From contig NZ_KE384431.1 of the NCBI RefSeq assembly GCF_000425665.1, positions 156,692-220,691 on the forward strand: a stretch of DNA of 64,000 nt, written 5' to 3'. Shown here one piece after another: positions 37,413-48,060 of the stretch (position 1 is the stretch's first letter; every line of letters starts with the position of its first letter). The DNA comes from Gemella cuniculi DSM 15828 (GTDB taxonomy: Bacteria; Bacillota; Bacilli; Staphylococcales; Gemellaceae). The position numbers and the translations under genes were made by a program. Below the pieces are notes generated by a model that was given only the letters and a program-made list of their open reading frames with translations, made no database searches and was not told the DNA's origin.

Positions 37413-37958
37413 TTAGAATTTTTCCACATTGTATAATTCTAACTCAACTTTTGTTTCTCTACCCATAAGTTCAATCATTACATCTACTTTATAGTTAGTT
37501 AAGTCTATATCTACAACTTTTCCTTCCATGTCAATGAATGGTCCTGAGATTACTCTTATATGATCTCCTATTTCTATATCAATATCAACTATGCTAGAAA
37601 GTCCCATTTGTTGCAAAATAAAATTAATTTCCTCTGGAAGAAGTGGACTTGGTTTAGAGCCACCTCCATGAGAACCAACAAAACCTGTCACTCCTGGAGT
37701 ATTTCTCACTACAAACCAAGAATCATCTGTCATTACAAGTTCCACAAGAACATAACCTGGAAAAGTTTTTCTATTTACTTCTTTCTTTTTGCCTGTTGGC
37801 GTTATAATTGTCTCTTTTTCTTCTGGAACTACAATTCTAAAAATTTTATCTTCCATATTAAGAGACTCAACTCTTTTTTCTAAATTATCTTTTACTTTGT
37901 TTTCATATCCTGAATAAGTATGAATTACATACCATTCTTTTGTTACTGTATCACTCAT
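37413..37958 (-). CDS. nusG: Transcription factor NusG
   Basis: 181 residues. NGN domain (WYVIHTYSGYENKVKDNLEKR ... FPGYVLVEL ... VRNTPGVTGFVG) and KOW domain (IGDHIRVISGPFIDMEGKV). Binds RNA polymerase and couples elongation and termination. Directly follows secE by 13 bases, the usual order. Confidence 0.97.
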   Translation of the reverse strand: MSDTVTKEWYVIHTYSGYENKVKDNLEKRVESLNMEDKIFRIVVPEEKETIITPTGKKKEVNRKTFPGYVLVELVMTDDSWFVVRNTPGVTGFVGSHGGGSKPSPLLPEEINFILQQMGLSSIVDIDIEIGDHIRVISGPFIDMEGKVVDIDLTNYKVDVMIELMGRETKVELELYNVEKF

Positions 37959-37971
37959 AATAACCTCTCTC

Positions 37972-38145
37972 TTATCTACTAAAACGTCTAATGCCAGCAG
38001 TTATTCCCAAATCAACTATATAGCTAAATAACATCAAAATTCCAACAACGACTATAACTATCAATGTTTTTCTAACAAGTTCATTAAATGTTGGCCAACT
38101 TACTTTTTTCATCTCTGAGACAACATTTTTTAGAAATCTTACCAT
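37972..38145 (-). CDS. secE: Preprotein translocase subunit SecE
   Basis: 57 residues, found by reading the bases before nusG. Sequence begins MVRFLKNVVSEMKKVSWPT (the SecE/Sec61-gamma signature with the conserved amphipathic helix), then one membrane helix (about residues 27-50) and a short basic tail. GGAGGAG lies upstream. It clamps SecY in the translocon. The rpmG gene that often precedes secE is not present here. Confidence 0.95.
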   Translation of the reverse strand: MVRFLKNVVSEMKKVSWPTFNELVRKTLIVIVVVGILMLFSYIVDLGITAGIRRFSR

Positions 38146-38475
38146 TTATCCTACTCCTCCCATATAAAATTCTTTCGCTTCCTTCACATTTTATAAATTA
38201 TAACATAGTATAATTTATAAGTCTATAAATTATATTAAATAAAATAAATACATTTATACAATAATATCATTGTATCACTAATTGTGCAAGTATTCAAATA
38301 TATTAATAAAAACTATTAAAATTATTTAAAAAATTCCTGTTACTAAAAATAAACTTTTTCTATTATATTGAATAGTGCCTATTCCTTTATCAATATCCAA
38401 AGAATATAATTTTGAAGCACATTCATATAATAATTTTTTCATTAAATAACTATTATATGAACACACGTTTTACTT
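38146..38475. other. Intergenic region folD / secE
   Basis: 330 AT-rich bases. Contains the presumed secE-nusG promoter region (a TATAAT near 38200) and a 38-codon frame without a ribosome site at 38326-38442 (minus) directly after folD, perhaps a remnant. Confidence 0.5.
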
Positions 38476-39324
38476 TTATTTAGTTAATTCATACGTTGCG
38501 GTCAACGTATTTCTCATTAACATAGTTATTGTTAGTGGTCCTACTCCACCTGGTACTGGTGATATAAATGATACTCTACCTATAAATTTTTCTGTATCAA
38601 CATCACCAACTAACTTTCCTTCTTTATAATTATTTCCAACATCAATTATTGTACAAGTATCTTTTACTCTCTCTTTACCTGAAAGAAAATGTGCATATCC
38701 AACGCAACTAACTATAATATCAGCTTGTTCTATCAATTTATCCAAATTTTTAGTTTTAGAATGTGCTGTTATAACTGTAGCATTATTTTGTAACAATAAC
38801 GTTGAAATTGGTTTTCCTACTATATTGCTTCTTCCTATAACTAATGCTAATTTCCCTTCAATTTTTTCTCCAGTAGATTTTATCATTTCTAAAATTCCAA
38901 GTGGAGTACACGGAATTAATTTAGCTTCACCTATAACCAATTTCCCTACATTTATTGGATGAAATCCGTCAACATCTTTTTTAGGTGATACCGCATTAAG
39001 AATTTTTTCTTCATCTATAGATTTTGGTAATGGTAACTGAACTAAAATTCCATGAATTTTATTATCATTGTTTAATTTTTCAATTTCCACTAAAAGCTCA
39101 TCTGTCGAAATATTTTCCTCTAACTCTATCTTTATAGAATTAATATTATTTTCTATACACGCTTTATGTTTAGAATTAACATAACTTCTCGATGCTTTAT
39201 TATCACCAACTAATACTACAGCTAATGTTGGCTCAATATTTTTTTCTCTAAGAGTGGTCGCTTCTATTTTTATCCTTGCTCTTAAATTTTTCGCCAATTC
39301 TTTTCCACTTATTATCTTCGTCAT
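38476..39324 (-). CDS. folD: Methylenetetrahydrofolate dehydrogenase/cyclohydrolase
   Basis: 282 residues, bifunctional one-carbon enzyme. Motifs VGDNKASRSYVNSKHKAC (catalytic Lys), GILVQLPLPKSIDE, DVDGFHPINVG, VIGRSNIVGKP (nucleotide loop) and PVPGGVGPLTITML. Start overlaps the plsY stop by four bases (ATGA). Confidence 0.97.
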   Translation of the reverse strand: MTKIISGKELAKNLRARIKIEATTLREKNIEPTLAVVLVGDNKASRSYVNSKHKACIENNINSIKIELEENISTDELLVEIEKLNNDNKIHGILVQLPLPKSIDEEKILNAVSPKKDVDGFHPINVGKLVIGEAKLIPCTPLGILEMIKSTGEKIEGKLALVIGRSNIVGKPISTLLLQNNATVITAHSKTKNLDKLIEQADIIVSCVGYAHFLSGKERVKDTCTIIDVGNNYKEGKLVGDVDTEKFIGRVSFISPVPGGVGPLTITMLMRNTLTATYELTK

Positions 39325-39932
39325 TTCTTTTCTCCAAATTTAATTTTTAATTTTGATTTACTTTCCGTACCATTTATTAATCGTTCAATATTTTTTTTAT
39401 GCATATATATTACAAATATACACATAGTTATCATTACATATTTATCAATTCCTATTTCAAATAATAAAAGATATACTATAGAAGTTAGGCAAATTAAAAT
39501 ACTCCCTAAAGAAACATATCCTGTTAAAAATAACGTAGATAAAAATATTATGATCAAAATTAAACTTAATAATGGATAAAGAAAAATAAATACTCCAGAA
39601 CCAGTTGCAACTGCTTTGCCACCTCTGAACTTTGCAAAAACAGGAAATACATGTCCTATCATTGCAAAAGCCCCAAATATTGATAAATAATCCACTTTAC
39701 CTAATACCAATGACGGTAAAAATGTTGCTACTATCCCTTTAGAAACATCCAATATAAATACACTTATTCCTGCTTTTTTACCCAAACATCTAAAAGTATT
39801 GGTTGTTCCTAAATTTCCACTTCCCATTGTTCTTATATCCGTATTGTAAAAAGTTTTCCCCACTATTAAAGCAAATGGAATCGAACCTATTAAATATGCT
39901 AATACACAAAATAATAAAATTTTCGTAATCAT
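39321..39932 (-). CDS. plsY: Acyl-phosphate glycerol-3-phosphate acyltransferase PlsY
   Basis: 203 residues, five predicted membrane helices. Signature loops GSIPFALIVGK, SGNLGTTNTFRCLGKKAG, GHVFPVFAKFRGGKAVATGSG. Makes lysophosphatidic acid from acyl-phosphate. Lies eight bases after pheT; co-transcription with pheST is likely, an unusual companion. Confidence 0.94.
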   Translation of the reverse strand: MITKILLFCVLAYLIGSIPFALIVGKTFYNTDIRTMGSGNLGTTNTFRCLGKKAGISVFILDVSKGIVATFLPSLVLGKVDYLSIFGAFAMIGHVFPVFAKFRGGKAVATGSGVFIFLYPLLSLILIIIFLSTLFLTGYVSLGSILICLTSIVYLLLFEIGIDKYVMITMCIFVIYMHKKNIERLINGTESKSKLKIKFGEKK

Positions 39933-39940
39933 ATTTACTC

Positions 39941-42328
39941 CTATCTTATAATAGCACCATATTCTTCTAATGAAGCTAATACTTTATCGTGAACAACCGT
40001 TACTTCTTCATCAGTAAGAGTTTTTTCTTTATCACTATAAGTAAGAGTTAATGCCAATGATTTTTTACCAGTTAACAACTCTAATCCTTCATACAAATCA
40101 AATAACTCCACGTTAGTAATTAATTTATTATCTACATTCTCAATAATGTTATAGATATTTTGATATTCTTCTTCTCTATCTACCAACATAGCTATGTCAC
40201 GTGTAATTTCAGGATATTTAGTAACTTCTTCGTATTTTGGTTTAACTTTTGATTCTGATACAATCTTATCTAAATTAATTTCAAAAACATATGTTTTATT
40301 TATTCCTAATTCTTCAGCCATTACAGGATAAATTTCGCCAATAAAACCAACACATTGTTCTCCTAAAAATACTTTTGCGCATCGCCCTGGATGCATTTCT
40401 GCCATTTTAAAAGCACTATATGTTATTTTTTCTTCTAGTCCTAAACGTTCAAAAACAACTTCTAAATAACCTTTTGCACTATAAAAATCAATTTTCTCGC
40501 TTTCTTTTAACCACTTAGTTTCTCTATCAACTCCCGTTAATGCAGCTGATAAGTATAATGTTTCTTTAGGTTGAATGTTATCATCTCCACTCCCAAAGAA
40601 TACTTTACCTATCTCAAATAATTTTAAGTTTTTTTGTTTTCTTGCAACATTGTATTGAACAGTATTTAATAAACCTGGTATTAAACTTTGACGAAGTGTT
40701 GAATGTGTTTCAGTCATTGGCATAAGAAGTTTAACTTTATGATTATTTTCTAATGTAAATTGTATGGATTCCTCATCTGATACTAATGAATAGTTAATTG
40801 TATCATTAAATCCTAAACTAACGAACATCTTTCTCAAATTTCTTACAACATATTGTGAATACGTTAAACCACCTCTTGTTGTTTTTGAAAACTTGGGAAG
40901 TGTTGAAGCTAAATTATCATACCCATATATTCTTATAATCTCCTCAACTAAATCTTGTTTTATAGAGATATCTGGTCTTCTTGTTGGCACTTTAACTATA
41001 ATATCATCAGAATTCTCCACATTAAAGTTTAAACTCTTCAATATAGTTATTATTTCTTCTGTAGTTAATTTTATTCCTAAATAATTATTTATATATTCTG
41101 TAGAAATAATTATCTCTTTTTCTATTTCTTTATTCACTACCCCAACCGATTTCTCAACTGTAGCAGTTGGGCAAAGTTCAAGAATTAGTTCAACTGCTCT
41201 CTGTAATGCACTTTTTTGCATATTAGGATCTATTCCTTTTTCAAACCTTGTGGAAGAGTCACTTCTTAATCCATGAAATGATGAAGTACGACGAACATTT
41301 ATCGGATTGAAGTATGCAGATTCTAAAATAATATTTTTTGTACTACTGTTTACTTCTGTATTTTTCCCACCCATTACACCTCCTAGTGCAATTGGCTTGT
41401 TCCCATCCGTAATAACTAAATCATTTTTTTGTAATTTTCTTTCTACACCGTCAAGAGTTTCTAAAATTTCATCCATTCTAGCATCTCTCACTACAATGTT
41501 ACTTCCTACTAAATCTTTATCAAATGCATGCATTGGTTGACCAAATTCTAAAAGCACATAATTTGTTATATCAACTATATTATTAATAGGTCTTATACCT
41601 GAATTAATAAGTCGAGTTTGTAACCATAACGGAGAATCCTTTACTTCCACATTTTTTACAACTTGTCCTAAATAATTTTTACAAGAAGAACTCTCTATTG
41701 AAATACTTAATGTAGTGTCTTCATAATTTTCTTCTTTTTCTGAGTCTTTAAAATCCACTCTTTGAGTATACAATGCTCCCAACTCATAAGCTAGTCCTCT
41801 CATACTCAAAGCATCCGCTCTGTTTGGTGTAATAGATAAATCTAATACATAGTCATCTAATCCTAATATCTCAACTACATCTGAACCTAATTTTTGCTCT
41901 TCTTCGAAAACATAAATTCCATCTTGGCAATTTTTAGGAACTACACTTTGATTATATCCCAACTCTTTTAACGAGCAAATCATTCCTTGTGATTCAACAC
42001 CACGAAGTTTTGCTTTTTTTATTTTTATTCCTGGTAACTTTGCCCCGACTTTTGCAACTATTACATATTGTCCTGCATCTACATTAGACGCACCACAGAC
42101 AATTTGCAATTCTTCATCACCAACATCTACTTTACATACATTTAATTTTTCTGCATCAGGATGTTTTTCTTTTGATTTTACAAATCCAACTACTACATTA
42201 GAAATATTTCCAGCTAAATACTCTACTCCTTCAACTTCAATACCACCACGTGTAATTTTTTCAGCTAATTCATTCGCATTATCTTTTATATCTGCATATT
42301 GTTTTAACCAATTATAACTTACTAACAT
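39941..42328 (-). CDS. pheT: Phenylalanyl-tRNA synthetase beta subunit
   Basis: 795 residues. tRNA-binding (EMAP-like) domain about 40-150 (VVGFVKSKEKHPDAEKLNVCKV), B3/B4 editing domain, B5 domain, class II-like core and C-terminal FDX-ACB domain (YPEITRDIAMLVDREEEYQN). Forms an alpha2-beta2 tetramer with PheS. Confidence 0.97.
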   Translation of the reverse strand: MLVSYNWLKQYADIKDNANELAEKITRGGIEVEGVEYLAGNISNVVVGFVKSKEKHPDAEKLNVCKVDVGDEELQIVCGASNVDAGQYVIVAKVGAKLPGIKIKKAKLRGVESQGMICSLKELGYNQSVVPKNCQDGIYVFEEEQKLGSDVVEILGLDDYVLDLSITPNRADALSMRGLAYELGALYTQRVDFKDSEKEENYEDTTLSISIESSSCKNYLGQVVKNVEVKDSPLWLQTRLINSGIRPINNIVDITNYVLLEFGQPMHAFDKDLVGSNIVVRDARMDEILETLDGVERKLQKNDLVITDGNKPIALGGVMGGKNTEVNSSTKNIILESAYFNPINVRRTSSFHGLRSDSSTRFEKGIDPNMQKSALQRAVELILELCPTATVEKSVGVVNKEIEKEIIISTEYINNYLGIKLTTEEIITILKSLNFNVENSDDIIVKVPTRRPDISIKQDLVEEIIRIYGYDNLASTLPKFSKTTRGGLTYSQYVVRNLRKMFVSLGFNDTINYSLVSDEESIQFTLENNHKVKLLMPMTETHSTLRQSLIPGLLNTVQYNVARKQKNLKLFEIGKVFFGSGDDNIQPKETLYLSAALTGVDRETKWLKESEKIDFYSAKGYLEVVFERLGLEEKITYSAFKMAEMHPGRCAKVFLGEQCVGFIGEIYPVMAEELGINKTYVFEINLDKIVSESKVKPKYEEVTKYPEITRDIAMLVDREEEYQNIYNIIENVDNKLITNVELFDLYEGLELLTGKKSLALTLTYSDKEKTLTDEEVTVVHDKVLASLEEYGAIIR

Positions 42329-42340
42329 TGTTTCCTCCTA

Positions 42341-43363
42341 TTAATCATTTCTATCATTGTTAAATTGTTTTAAAAATCTAACATCATTAGTATAGAAACT
42401 TCTTATATCGCTAATTCCATATTTCAACATTGCCACACGTTCCGGTCCCATACCAAAAGCAAAACCTGTATATTCTTCTGGATTGAAACCAGCCATTTCT
42501 AATACGTTAGGATGCACCATTCCTGCTCCTAAAATTTCCAACCATTTAATATTTTCTTCATCATCCTCATTTCCCCAAGAAACATCAACCTCAACTGAAG
42601 GCTCTGTAAATGGAAAGAAACTTGGACGTAGTCGAATTTTTTTATTTTCCCCAAAAATTGCTTTTATAAAATGTTCTAATGTTCCCTTTAGATCACTAAA
42701 AGTAATATTTTTATCTACAACTAAACCTTCTATCTGAGTAAATTGATGTGAATGAGTTGCGTCATCGTTATCTCTTCTAAAGACTTTACCAGGACAAATA
42801 ATTTTTACTGGCCCATTTCCATTTGCCTTTAACATTTCTCGTGCTTGTACTGGAGATGTTTGAGTTCTCATAAGCAGTTCATTGGTAATATAAAAAGAAT
42901 CTTGCATATCACGTGCAGGATGATCTTTTGGTAAATTTAACATTTCAAAATTAAATTTATCAGTTTCTACTTCTGGACCTTCCGCAACAGAATAACCCAT
43001 AGAAATAAAAATCTCCTCGATTTCTTCTACTATTTTATTTAGTGGATTTATTCCACCCAACTCTAGTTTTCTTCCAGGAAGAGTAACATCAATCTCTTCA
43101 CTTGCTAGCTTTAGCTCCAATGCCTTTTTAGTGAATTCTTGCTTTCTTTCTTCCAAATTATCATTAATGAAAGTTTTTATTTCATTAACCATTTTACCAA
43201 ATTGTGGTCTTTCTTCTGGTGATAAATCACGTGCTCCTTTCATTATTTCAGTAAGAGCTCCTTTTTTACCTAAAAATTTTACTTTAAGTTCATACAATGA
43301 TTTTTCATCAGTTGCTTTTTTTACTGCTTCAAGATATTCTTTTCTTATATTTTCTAAAGACAT
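42341..43363 (-). CDS. pheS: Phenylalanyl-tRNA synthetase alpha subunit
   Basis: 340 residues. N-terminal coiled coil, then class II catalytic core: [42 protein letters not shown] and [14 protein letters not shown]. Twelve bases ahead of pheT; both are under T-box control. Confidence 0.97.
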   Translation of the reverse strand: MSLENIRKEYLEAVKKATDEKSLYELKVKFLGKKGALTEIMKGARDLSPEERPQFGKMVNEIKTFINDNLEERKQEFTKKALELKLASEEIDVTLPGRKLELGGINPLNKIVEEIEEIFISMGYSVAEGPEVETDKFNFEMLNLPKDHPARDMQDSFYITNELLMRTQTSPVQAREMLKANGNGPVKIICPGKVFRRDNDDATHSHQFTQIEGLVVDKNITFSDLKGTLEHFIKAIFGENKKIRLRPSFFPFTEPSVEVDVSWGNEDDEENIKWLEILGAGMVHPNVLEMAGFNPEEYTGFAFGMGPERVAMLKYGISDIRSFYTNDVRFLKQFNNDRND

Positions 43364-43479
43364 AAGTTCCTCCTCAATTTTCTAATACTAAGTTATAAAA
43401 TTTTTGGATAATAAATAAGACTAATTTTTCATTTTTAGATTTAATTTCGTTAATCATTAATGAATTAAAAGTTATATTA

Positions 43480-43782
43480 TTTATCCATAATAAAAAGTCC
43501 CCAGAAAACGAACTATTTTCTAGGGACGAATATATCGTGGTACCACCCAATTTCGAAGTATAATACTTCCTCAAAACTTAAAACTATATTTATATTTAAC
43601 ATAGCATTTCAGTATAATAACGGATACTACCCGACTGTACTCATAATCTTACTTATACAATTGCTCATAAGCTGAAAATATACATTCAATTAATATAACT
43701 TTCTCAGTTTCAAAGTTATTCCCTGTTAAAAATTTTATGTATACCGTCTTAATCATAGCTTTTTTAAAAATTTATACTTAAA
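43480..43782 (-). promoter_or_regulatory. T-box leader of pheST
   Basis: Minus strand T-box core GGGTGGTACCACG (43536-43548) followed by terminator stem (GTCCCTAGAAAA with TTTTCTGGGGAC, about 43495-43530) and T5. A TTC at 43674-43676 is the likely phenylalanine specifier (inference). A 66-codon frame across it is not a gene. Confidence 0.92.
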
Positions 43783-43811
43783 ATGATAATATAAAAAATT
43801 CATATTGTCAA
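43783..43811 (-). promoter_or_regulatory. Promoter of the pheST T-box transcript
   Basis: Minus strand TTGACA (43806-43811), 17-base spacer, TATCAT (43783-43788). Confidence 0.8.
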
Positions 43812-43838
43812 ATATTAAACGTACTTCTTTAATAGAAA

Positions 43839-43878
43839 AATTAAGATTCATAACTATATTTTGCTATGAATCTTAATT
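43839..43878 (-). terminator. Terminator of ptsHI
   Basis: 14-bp stem AATTAAGATTCATA with its complement (43865-43878), followed by T residues on the minus strand; overlaps the ptsI stop region closely. Confidence 0.85.
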
Positions 43879-43883
43879 TAAAA

Positions 43884-45596
43884 CTATTTAGTATATTCTT
43901 CTACTAATACAAGTACTTCTTCAGTAGTTGCACAGTTTATTGCTTTATCCACTAACTCTTTCATTTTATCTAATGATAAATTCTTAATTTGACTTCTTGC
44001 TTGAAGGATTGAGGTTGCAGACATAGAAAACTCATCTAATCCCATACCTAAAAGTAGTGGAATTGCTAAACTATCTCCTGCCATTTCTCCACACATTCCT
44101 GTCCATTTTCCTTCTTTATGTGATGCCTCAATAACATTTTTCACAAGTCTCAAAATTGCTGGATTATATGGTTGATACAGATATGAAACTTTTTCACTCA
44201 TACGATCTGCTGCCATTGTATATTGAACAAGATCATTAGTTCCAATTGAGAAAAAGTCAACTTCTTTTGCAAAAATATCAGCAATTACGGCTGTTGATGG
44301 AATTTCCACCATAATACCTAATTCTATATCATCACTTACTGAAATACCTTCCGCAACTAATTTTTCTTTTTCTTCTAAGAACAGTGCCTTTGCAGCTCTA
44401 AATTCTTGAATAGTTGCAATCATCGGAAACATTACACATAATTTTCCAAAAACAGAAGCCCTTAACAATGCTCTTAATTGCGTTCTAAATAGATCTTTTT
44501 CTTCTAAACATAATCTTATCGCTCTAAATCCTAAAAATGGATTCATCTCTTTTGGAAGATCTAGATATGGTAATTCTTTATCTCCACCAATGTCAAGGGT
44601 GCGCACAACAACAGGCTTATCACCCATACCTTCTAAAACAGATTTATACGCTTCAAATTGTTCTTCTTCTGTTGGCAGTTGATCACGTCCCATATATAAG
44701 AACTCTGTACGATATAATCCTACAGCTTCTCCACCATTATTTTTCACACCTTCTAAATCGGCGGGTGTCCCAATATTAGCAGCCAAAATAACTTCATGAC
44801 CATCTTTTGTTACAGATTTTTCTGTCACCAGTTTTGCCCATTCAGCTTTTTTCGCTTCAAATTCTTCATATTTTAGCTTATAATCTGTTGTAGTTTTTTC
44901 ATCAGGATTTACTACCACAACTCCATCTAAACCATCAAGAATCAATATATCACCATTTTGAACTTCTTTAGTAATTGTACTTGTTCCTACCACCGCAGGA
45001 ATTTCTAGCGAACGAGCCATAATAGCTGAATGCGATGTACGACCTCCAATATTAGTTGCAAATCCTTTAACAAACTGTTTGTTAAGCTGAGCAGTATCAG
45101 ATGGAGTTAAATCTTCCGCTATTACAATAACTTCCTCATCTATCAAACTTGGATTAGGTAAATCAACTCCTAAAAGATGTGCTAAAATACGTTTAGATAC
45201 GTCTCGAATATCCGCTGCACGTTCTTTCATATATTCATTATCCATTGATTCAAACATTGCAACAAACATATCTGAAGTTTCTTTCAAAGCATACTCAGCA
45301 TTTATAACTTTTGATTCAATATCAGTTTTAACAGTTCCCATAAATTCTGGGTCATCCAAAATTAAAAGATGTGCCTCGAAAATTGCAGCTTTATCAGCCC
45401 CAAGATTTTCTAAAGCTTTTTCTTTAATAATTGTCAATTCTTTTTTAGAAATTTCAATTGCTTCTTCAAATCTTTTTACCTCAGCTTCCACATCTTGAAT
45501 TTTTTCTTCTTTTACTGTCAAATCTGGTTCTACAAATATATATGCTTTTGCAAAAGATATACCCTGAGAGGCTGCTATACCTTTTAGTTGTAACAT
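43884..45596 (-). CDS. ptsI: PTS enzyme I
   Basis: 570 residues. Phosphoenolpyruvate-protein phosphotransferase that starts the sugar PTS chain. Active-site His189 in [24 protein letters not shown]-binding C-terminal barrel with [22 protein letters not shown] and [18 protein letters not shown]. Phosphorylates HPr. One base after ptsH. Confidence 0.98.
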   Translation of the reverse strand: MLQLKGIAASQGISFAKAYIFVEPDLTVKEEKIQDVEAEVKRFEEAIEISKKELTIIKEKALENLGADKAAIFEAHLLILDDPEFMGTVKTDIESKVINAEYALKETSDMFVAMFESMDNEYMKERAADIRDVSKRILAHLLGVDLPNPSLIDEEVIVIAEDLTPSDTAQLNKQFVKGFATNIGGRTSHSAIMARSLEIPAVVGTSTITKEVQNGDILILDGLDGVVVVNPDEKTTTDYKLKYEEFEAKKAEWAKLVTEKSVTKDGHEVILAANIGTPADLEGVKNNGGEAVGLYRTEFLYMGRDQLPTEEEQFEAYKSVLEGMGDKPVVVRTLDIGGDKELPYLDLPKEMNPFLGFRAIRLCLEEKDLFRTQLRALLRASVFGKLCVMFPMIATIQEFRAAKALFLEEKEKLVAEGISVSDDIELGIMVEIPSTAVIADIFAKEVDFFSIGTNDLVQYTMAADRMSEKVSYLYQPYNPAILRLVKNVIEASHKEGKWTGMCGEMAGDSLAIPLLLGMGLDEFSMSATSILQARSQIKNLSLDKMKELVDKAINCATTEEVLVLVEEYTK

Positions 45597-45597
45597 A

Positions 45598-45861
45598 TTA
45601 AACTAATCCTTCTTTCTTCATTGTTTCTTCTAAAGCATTAATTGCTTCTTCTTCATCAGCACCATCAGTGTAAATTACGATATCAGCATCTTTTCCAACA
45701 CCTAAACTCATAACACCCATAATTGATTTTAAATTAACTTTACGACCGTTGTATTCTAATTCGATATTTGATTGAAATTTTGAAGCAGCTTGTACTAAAA
45801 GTGTAGCTGGTCTAGCATGGATTCCTGTTTCATCAATTACTTTATATTCTCTTTGTAACAT
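45598..45861 (-). CDS. ptsH: PTS phosphocarrier HPr
   Basis: 87 residues. His15 (TGIHARPAT) takes phosphate from enzyme I; Ser46 (LKSIMGV) is the HPr-kinase site used in Firmicutes catabolite repression. GGAGA precedes the ATG. First gene of ptsHI. Confidence 0.98.
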   Translation of the reverse strand: MLQREYKVIDETGIHARPATLLVQAASKFQSNIELEYNGRKVNLKSIMGVMSLGVGKDADIVIYTDGADEEEAINALEETMKKEGLV

Positions 45862-46178
45862 AGTTATATCTCCTTTTATTAAAAAAAATATTTACAAACA
45901 CATAATACCACATGAAAACAATATTTACAAGTATTTTATGCTCATTTTAACATACGATATTTTCTTATTTTTTATTAAAGAAAACCATTTCTTTCAATAA
46001 AATACCTTACTGTTTTTAGATTATTGAAAATAAAATGAAAATGAATTATTTCTAATAAAAAATATATAAAATATAAAAACTATTATAATATTTTTTATAT
46101 TTTATATATTTTATTTGTATTAAATGTTTAAGGTAGTGTAATAAAAATTTTGATTAAAATTAGTATTTTACAAAAATT
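45862..46178. other. Intergenic region ptsH / queH
   Basis: 317 bases holding the ptsHI promoter and a perfect 21-bp A/T-only inverted repeat (46059-46079 with 46092-46112). The repeat may terminate the queH transcript. Nothing else recognised. Confidence 0.65.
45902..45930 (-). promoter_or_regulatory. Promoter of ptsHI
   Basis: Minus strand TTGTAA (45925-45930), 17-base spacer, TATTAT (45902-45907). Confidence 0.7.
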
Positions 46179-46946
46179 TTACTTAATTATTTCACCACCT
46201 AATTTTATCAGCGATTTAAATCTTTCATAATCCTCATGGTTTTTATTAAAATCCCTAGCATTTTTGTTAATTTGTTTTAAATCAACACCTTGATCAGTTG
46301 CAGCAAAAACACATCCACAGTAACATTGCCGATAAATATTATAATCTTCACACATTTCTACCGAGCGCCTATAACCATTATTTTTTTTAAAATCTGACGG
46401 GAGATAATATATTGACACCCTTTCTTGTAATACGTATCCTGTTTCATTAATAACTTGAGCATTTTTCTTAGGACTAATGGTAAGTGCAGAAGCAAAATAA
46501 TCAAATCCTAATTCTTCTGCCTTTTGAGCTGAAGAATCTAATCTCATTTCATAACAAATATGGCATCTTTCTCCACCTTCTCTATCGTCTTCATGCCCTC
46601 GCACAATATTCACAAATTTACTTGGAGAATATTCGTCAGCTAAAAATTTTATTTTTTTATCATTTCTTCTGTTAAATTCTTCCACAAAATCTTTTTGAAC
46701 TAACATTCGTTTTATATATTCTTCCTTTGGATGAATATTAGAATTAGAAAAGAAAACTGTAATATCACTAAATTCTGATAAATATTCTAAAACATAAGTG
46801 CTACAAGGTGCACAACACGAATGAATAAGAATTTTTGGTCTAAACTCTTTCTTACCCCATTCTTTTATTAATTCTTTTAATACATTATCATAATTTATTT
46901 TTTGATTTTTATGTCGAGTATTAATAAATTGTTTACTATCTATCAT
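46179..46946 (-). CDS. queH: Epoxyqueuosine reductase QueH
   Basis: 255 residues from the ATG with AAAGGA upstream (a longer frame to 47012 overlaps the ruvB end). QueH/DUF208 family: vicinal cysteines in LIHSCCAPCSTYVL (44-48), CHICYEMRLD, and a C-terminal QCYCGCVFAA that complete the iron-sulfur/metal site. Catalyses the last step of queuosine synthesis in tRNA, replacing QueG. Follows ruvAB; other queuosine genes are outside the window. Confidence 0.9.
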   Translation of the reverse strand: MIDSKQFINTRHKNQKINYDNVLKELIKEWGKKEFRPKILIHSCCAPCSTYVLEYLSEFSDITVFFSNSNIHPKEEYIKRMLVQKDFVEEFNRRNDKKIKFLADEYSPSKFVNIVRGHEDDREGGERCHICYEMRLDSSAQKAEELGFDYFASALTISPKKNAQVINETGYVLQERVSIYYLPSDFKKNNGYRRSVEMCEDYNIYRQCYCGCVFAATDQGVDLKQINKNARDFNKNHEDYERFKSLIKLGGEIIK

Positions 46947-47029
46947 ATAAATCCTTTCTTTATATCTAATATAATTAATATTATTGTTAAAAATTAAAAA
47001 AGAATAAGGCACTCTATTTTCATATAACT

Positions 47030-48028
47030 TTATTTTGGATATTCAACCCCAAGATGTAAATATGCTTTGGGCGTTGCTCTCCTTCCCCTTGGTGTTCTTT
47101 CTATAAAACCTTCTTTTACTAAGTATGGTTCATAGACATCTTCTATAGTTATACTCTCTTCTCCTATAGTTACAGCTACTGTTTCTAATCCTACAGCACG
47201 TCCTTCATAACGTTTTATAAGACATTCTAAAATCTTATAATCTATATTATCTAAGCCTTTTGCATCTACTTGCAAAAGATCTAAAGAATCAACAGCTAAT
47301 TTTTGTGTGATAACCCCATTATTTTTAACTTGTGCAAAATCTCTAACTCTCTTTAATAGTCTATTCGCAATACGAGGTGTTCCCCTTGAACGCATAGCTA
47401 TCTCATAAGTACTTTTTTTATCAATATTACAATCAAAAATCTCTGATGTTCTCTCTATAATATTTTGCAACTCATCTATATTATAAAATTCAAGTCTGCA
47501 ATGTACACCAAATCTATCGCGCAATGGTGCTGTTAACGCTCCTGCTCTAGTCGTCGCACCTACCAACGTAAATGGCGGTAATTCTATTCTTATACTTCTC
47601 GATTCTTCTCCTTTTCCAATAACAATATCTAAATAAAAATCTTCCATCGCTGAATAAAGAATTTCTTCAATTGACCTACTAATCCTATGAATTTCATCGA
47701 TAAATAAAACATCACCTGGTTCTAAACTTGTTAATATTGCTGCTAAATCACCTGATTTCTCTATAGCAGGACCAGAAGTATACCTTATATTTACTCCCAT
47801 TTCGTTAGCAATTATTGTGGCTAAGGTAGTTTTTCCTAATCCTGGGGGACCATATAAAAGGCAATGATCCAATACTTCTGCTCTTAGTTTCGCAGCTTCA
47901 ATAAAAATTTTCAAATTATTTTTTATTTGATTTTGTCCTATGTATTGACTCAAAAGTTTAGGACGTAATGATTGTTCTTCTCGTTCTTCATCATTATTTT
48001 GATGAGCAGACACAACTCTTTCTACCAT
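47030..48028 (-). CDS. ruvB: Holliday junction helicase RuvB
   Basis: 332 residues. AAA+ motor that drives branch migration with RuvA. Walker [10 protein letters not shown], Walker B FIDEIHR, sensor [18 protein letters not shown], and C-terminal winged helix with [13 protein letters not shown]. Lies 32 bases after ruvA. Confidence 0.98.
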   Translation of the reverse strand: MVERVVSAHQNNDEEREEQSLRPKLLSQYIGQNQIKNNLKIFIEAAKLRAEVLDHCLLYGPPGLGKTTLATIIANEMGVNIRYTSGPAIEKSGDLAAILTSLEPGDVLFIDEIHRISRSIEEILYSAMEDFYLDIVIGKGEESRSIRIELPPFTLVGATTRAGALTAPLRDRFGVHCRLEFYNIDELQNIIERTSEIFDCNIDKKSTYEIAMRSRGTPRIANRLLKRVRDFAQVKNNGVITQKLAVDSLDLLQVDAKGLDNIDYKILECLIKRYEGRAVGLETVAVTIGEESITIEDVYEPYLVKEGFIERTPRGRRATPKAYLHLGVEYPK

Positions 48029-48060
48029 TTATTACCTCCATAAAATGTTGAATTTTTGTA

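Noticed and set aside
38326-38442. 38-codon frame after folD beginning MKKLLYECASK
   Set aside because: Protein-like in part, but no ribosome site and no recognisable family; could be a remnant of a gene once behind folD. Not strong enough to call.
43374-43574. 66-codon frame upstream of pheS
   Set aside because: It covers the T-box and terminator of pheST and has no protein-like features.
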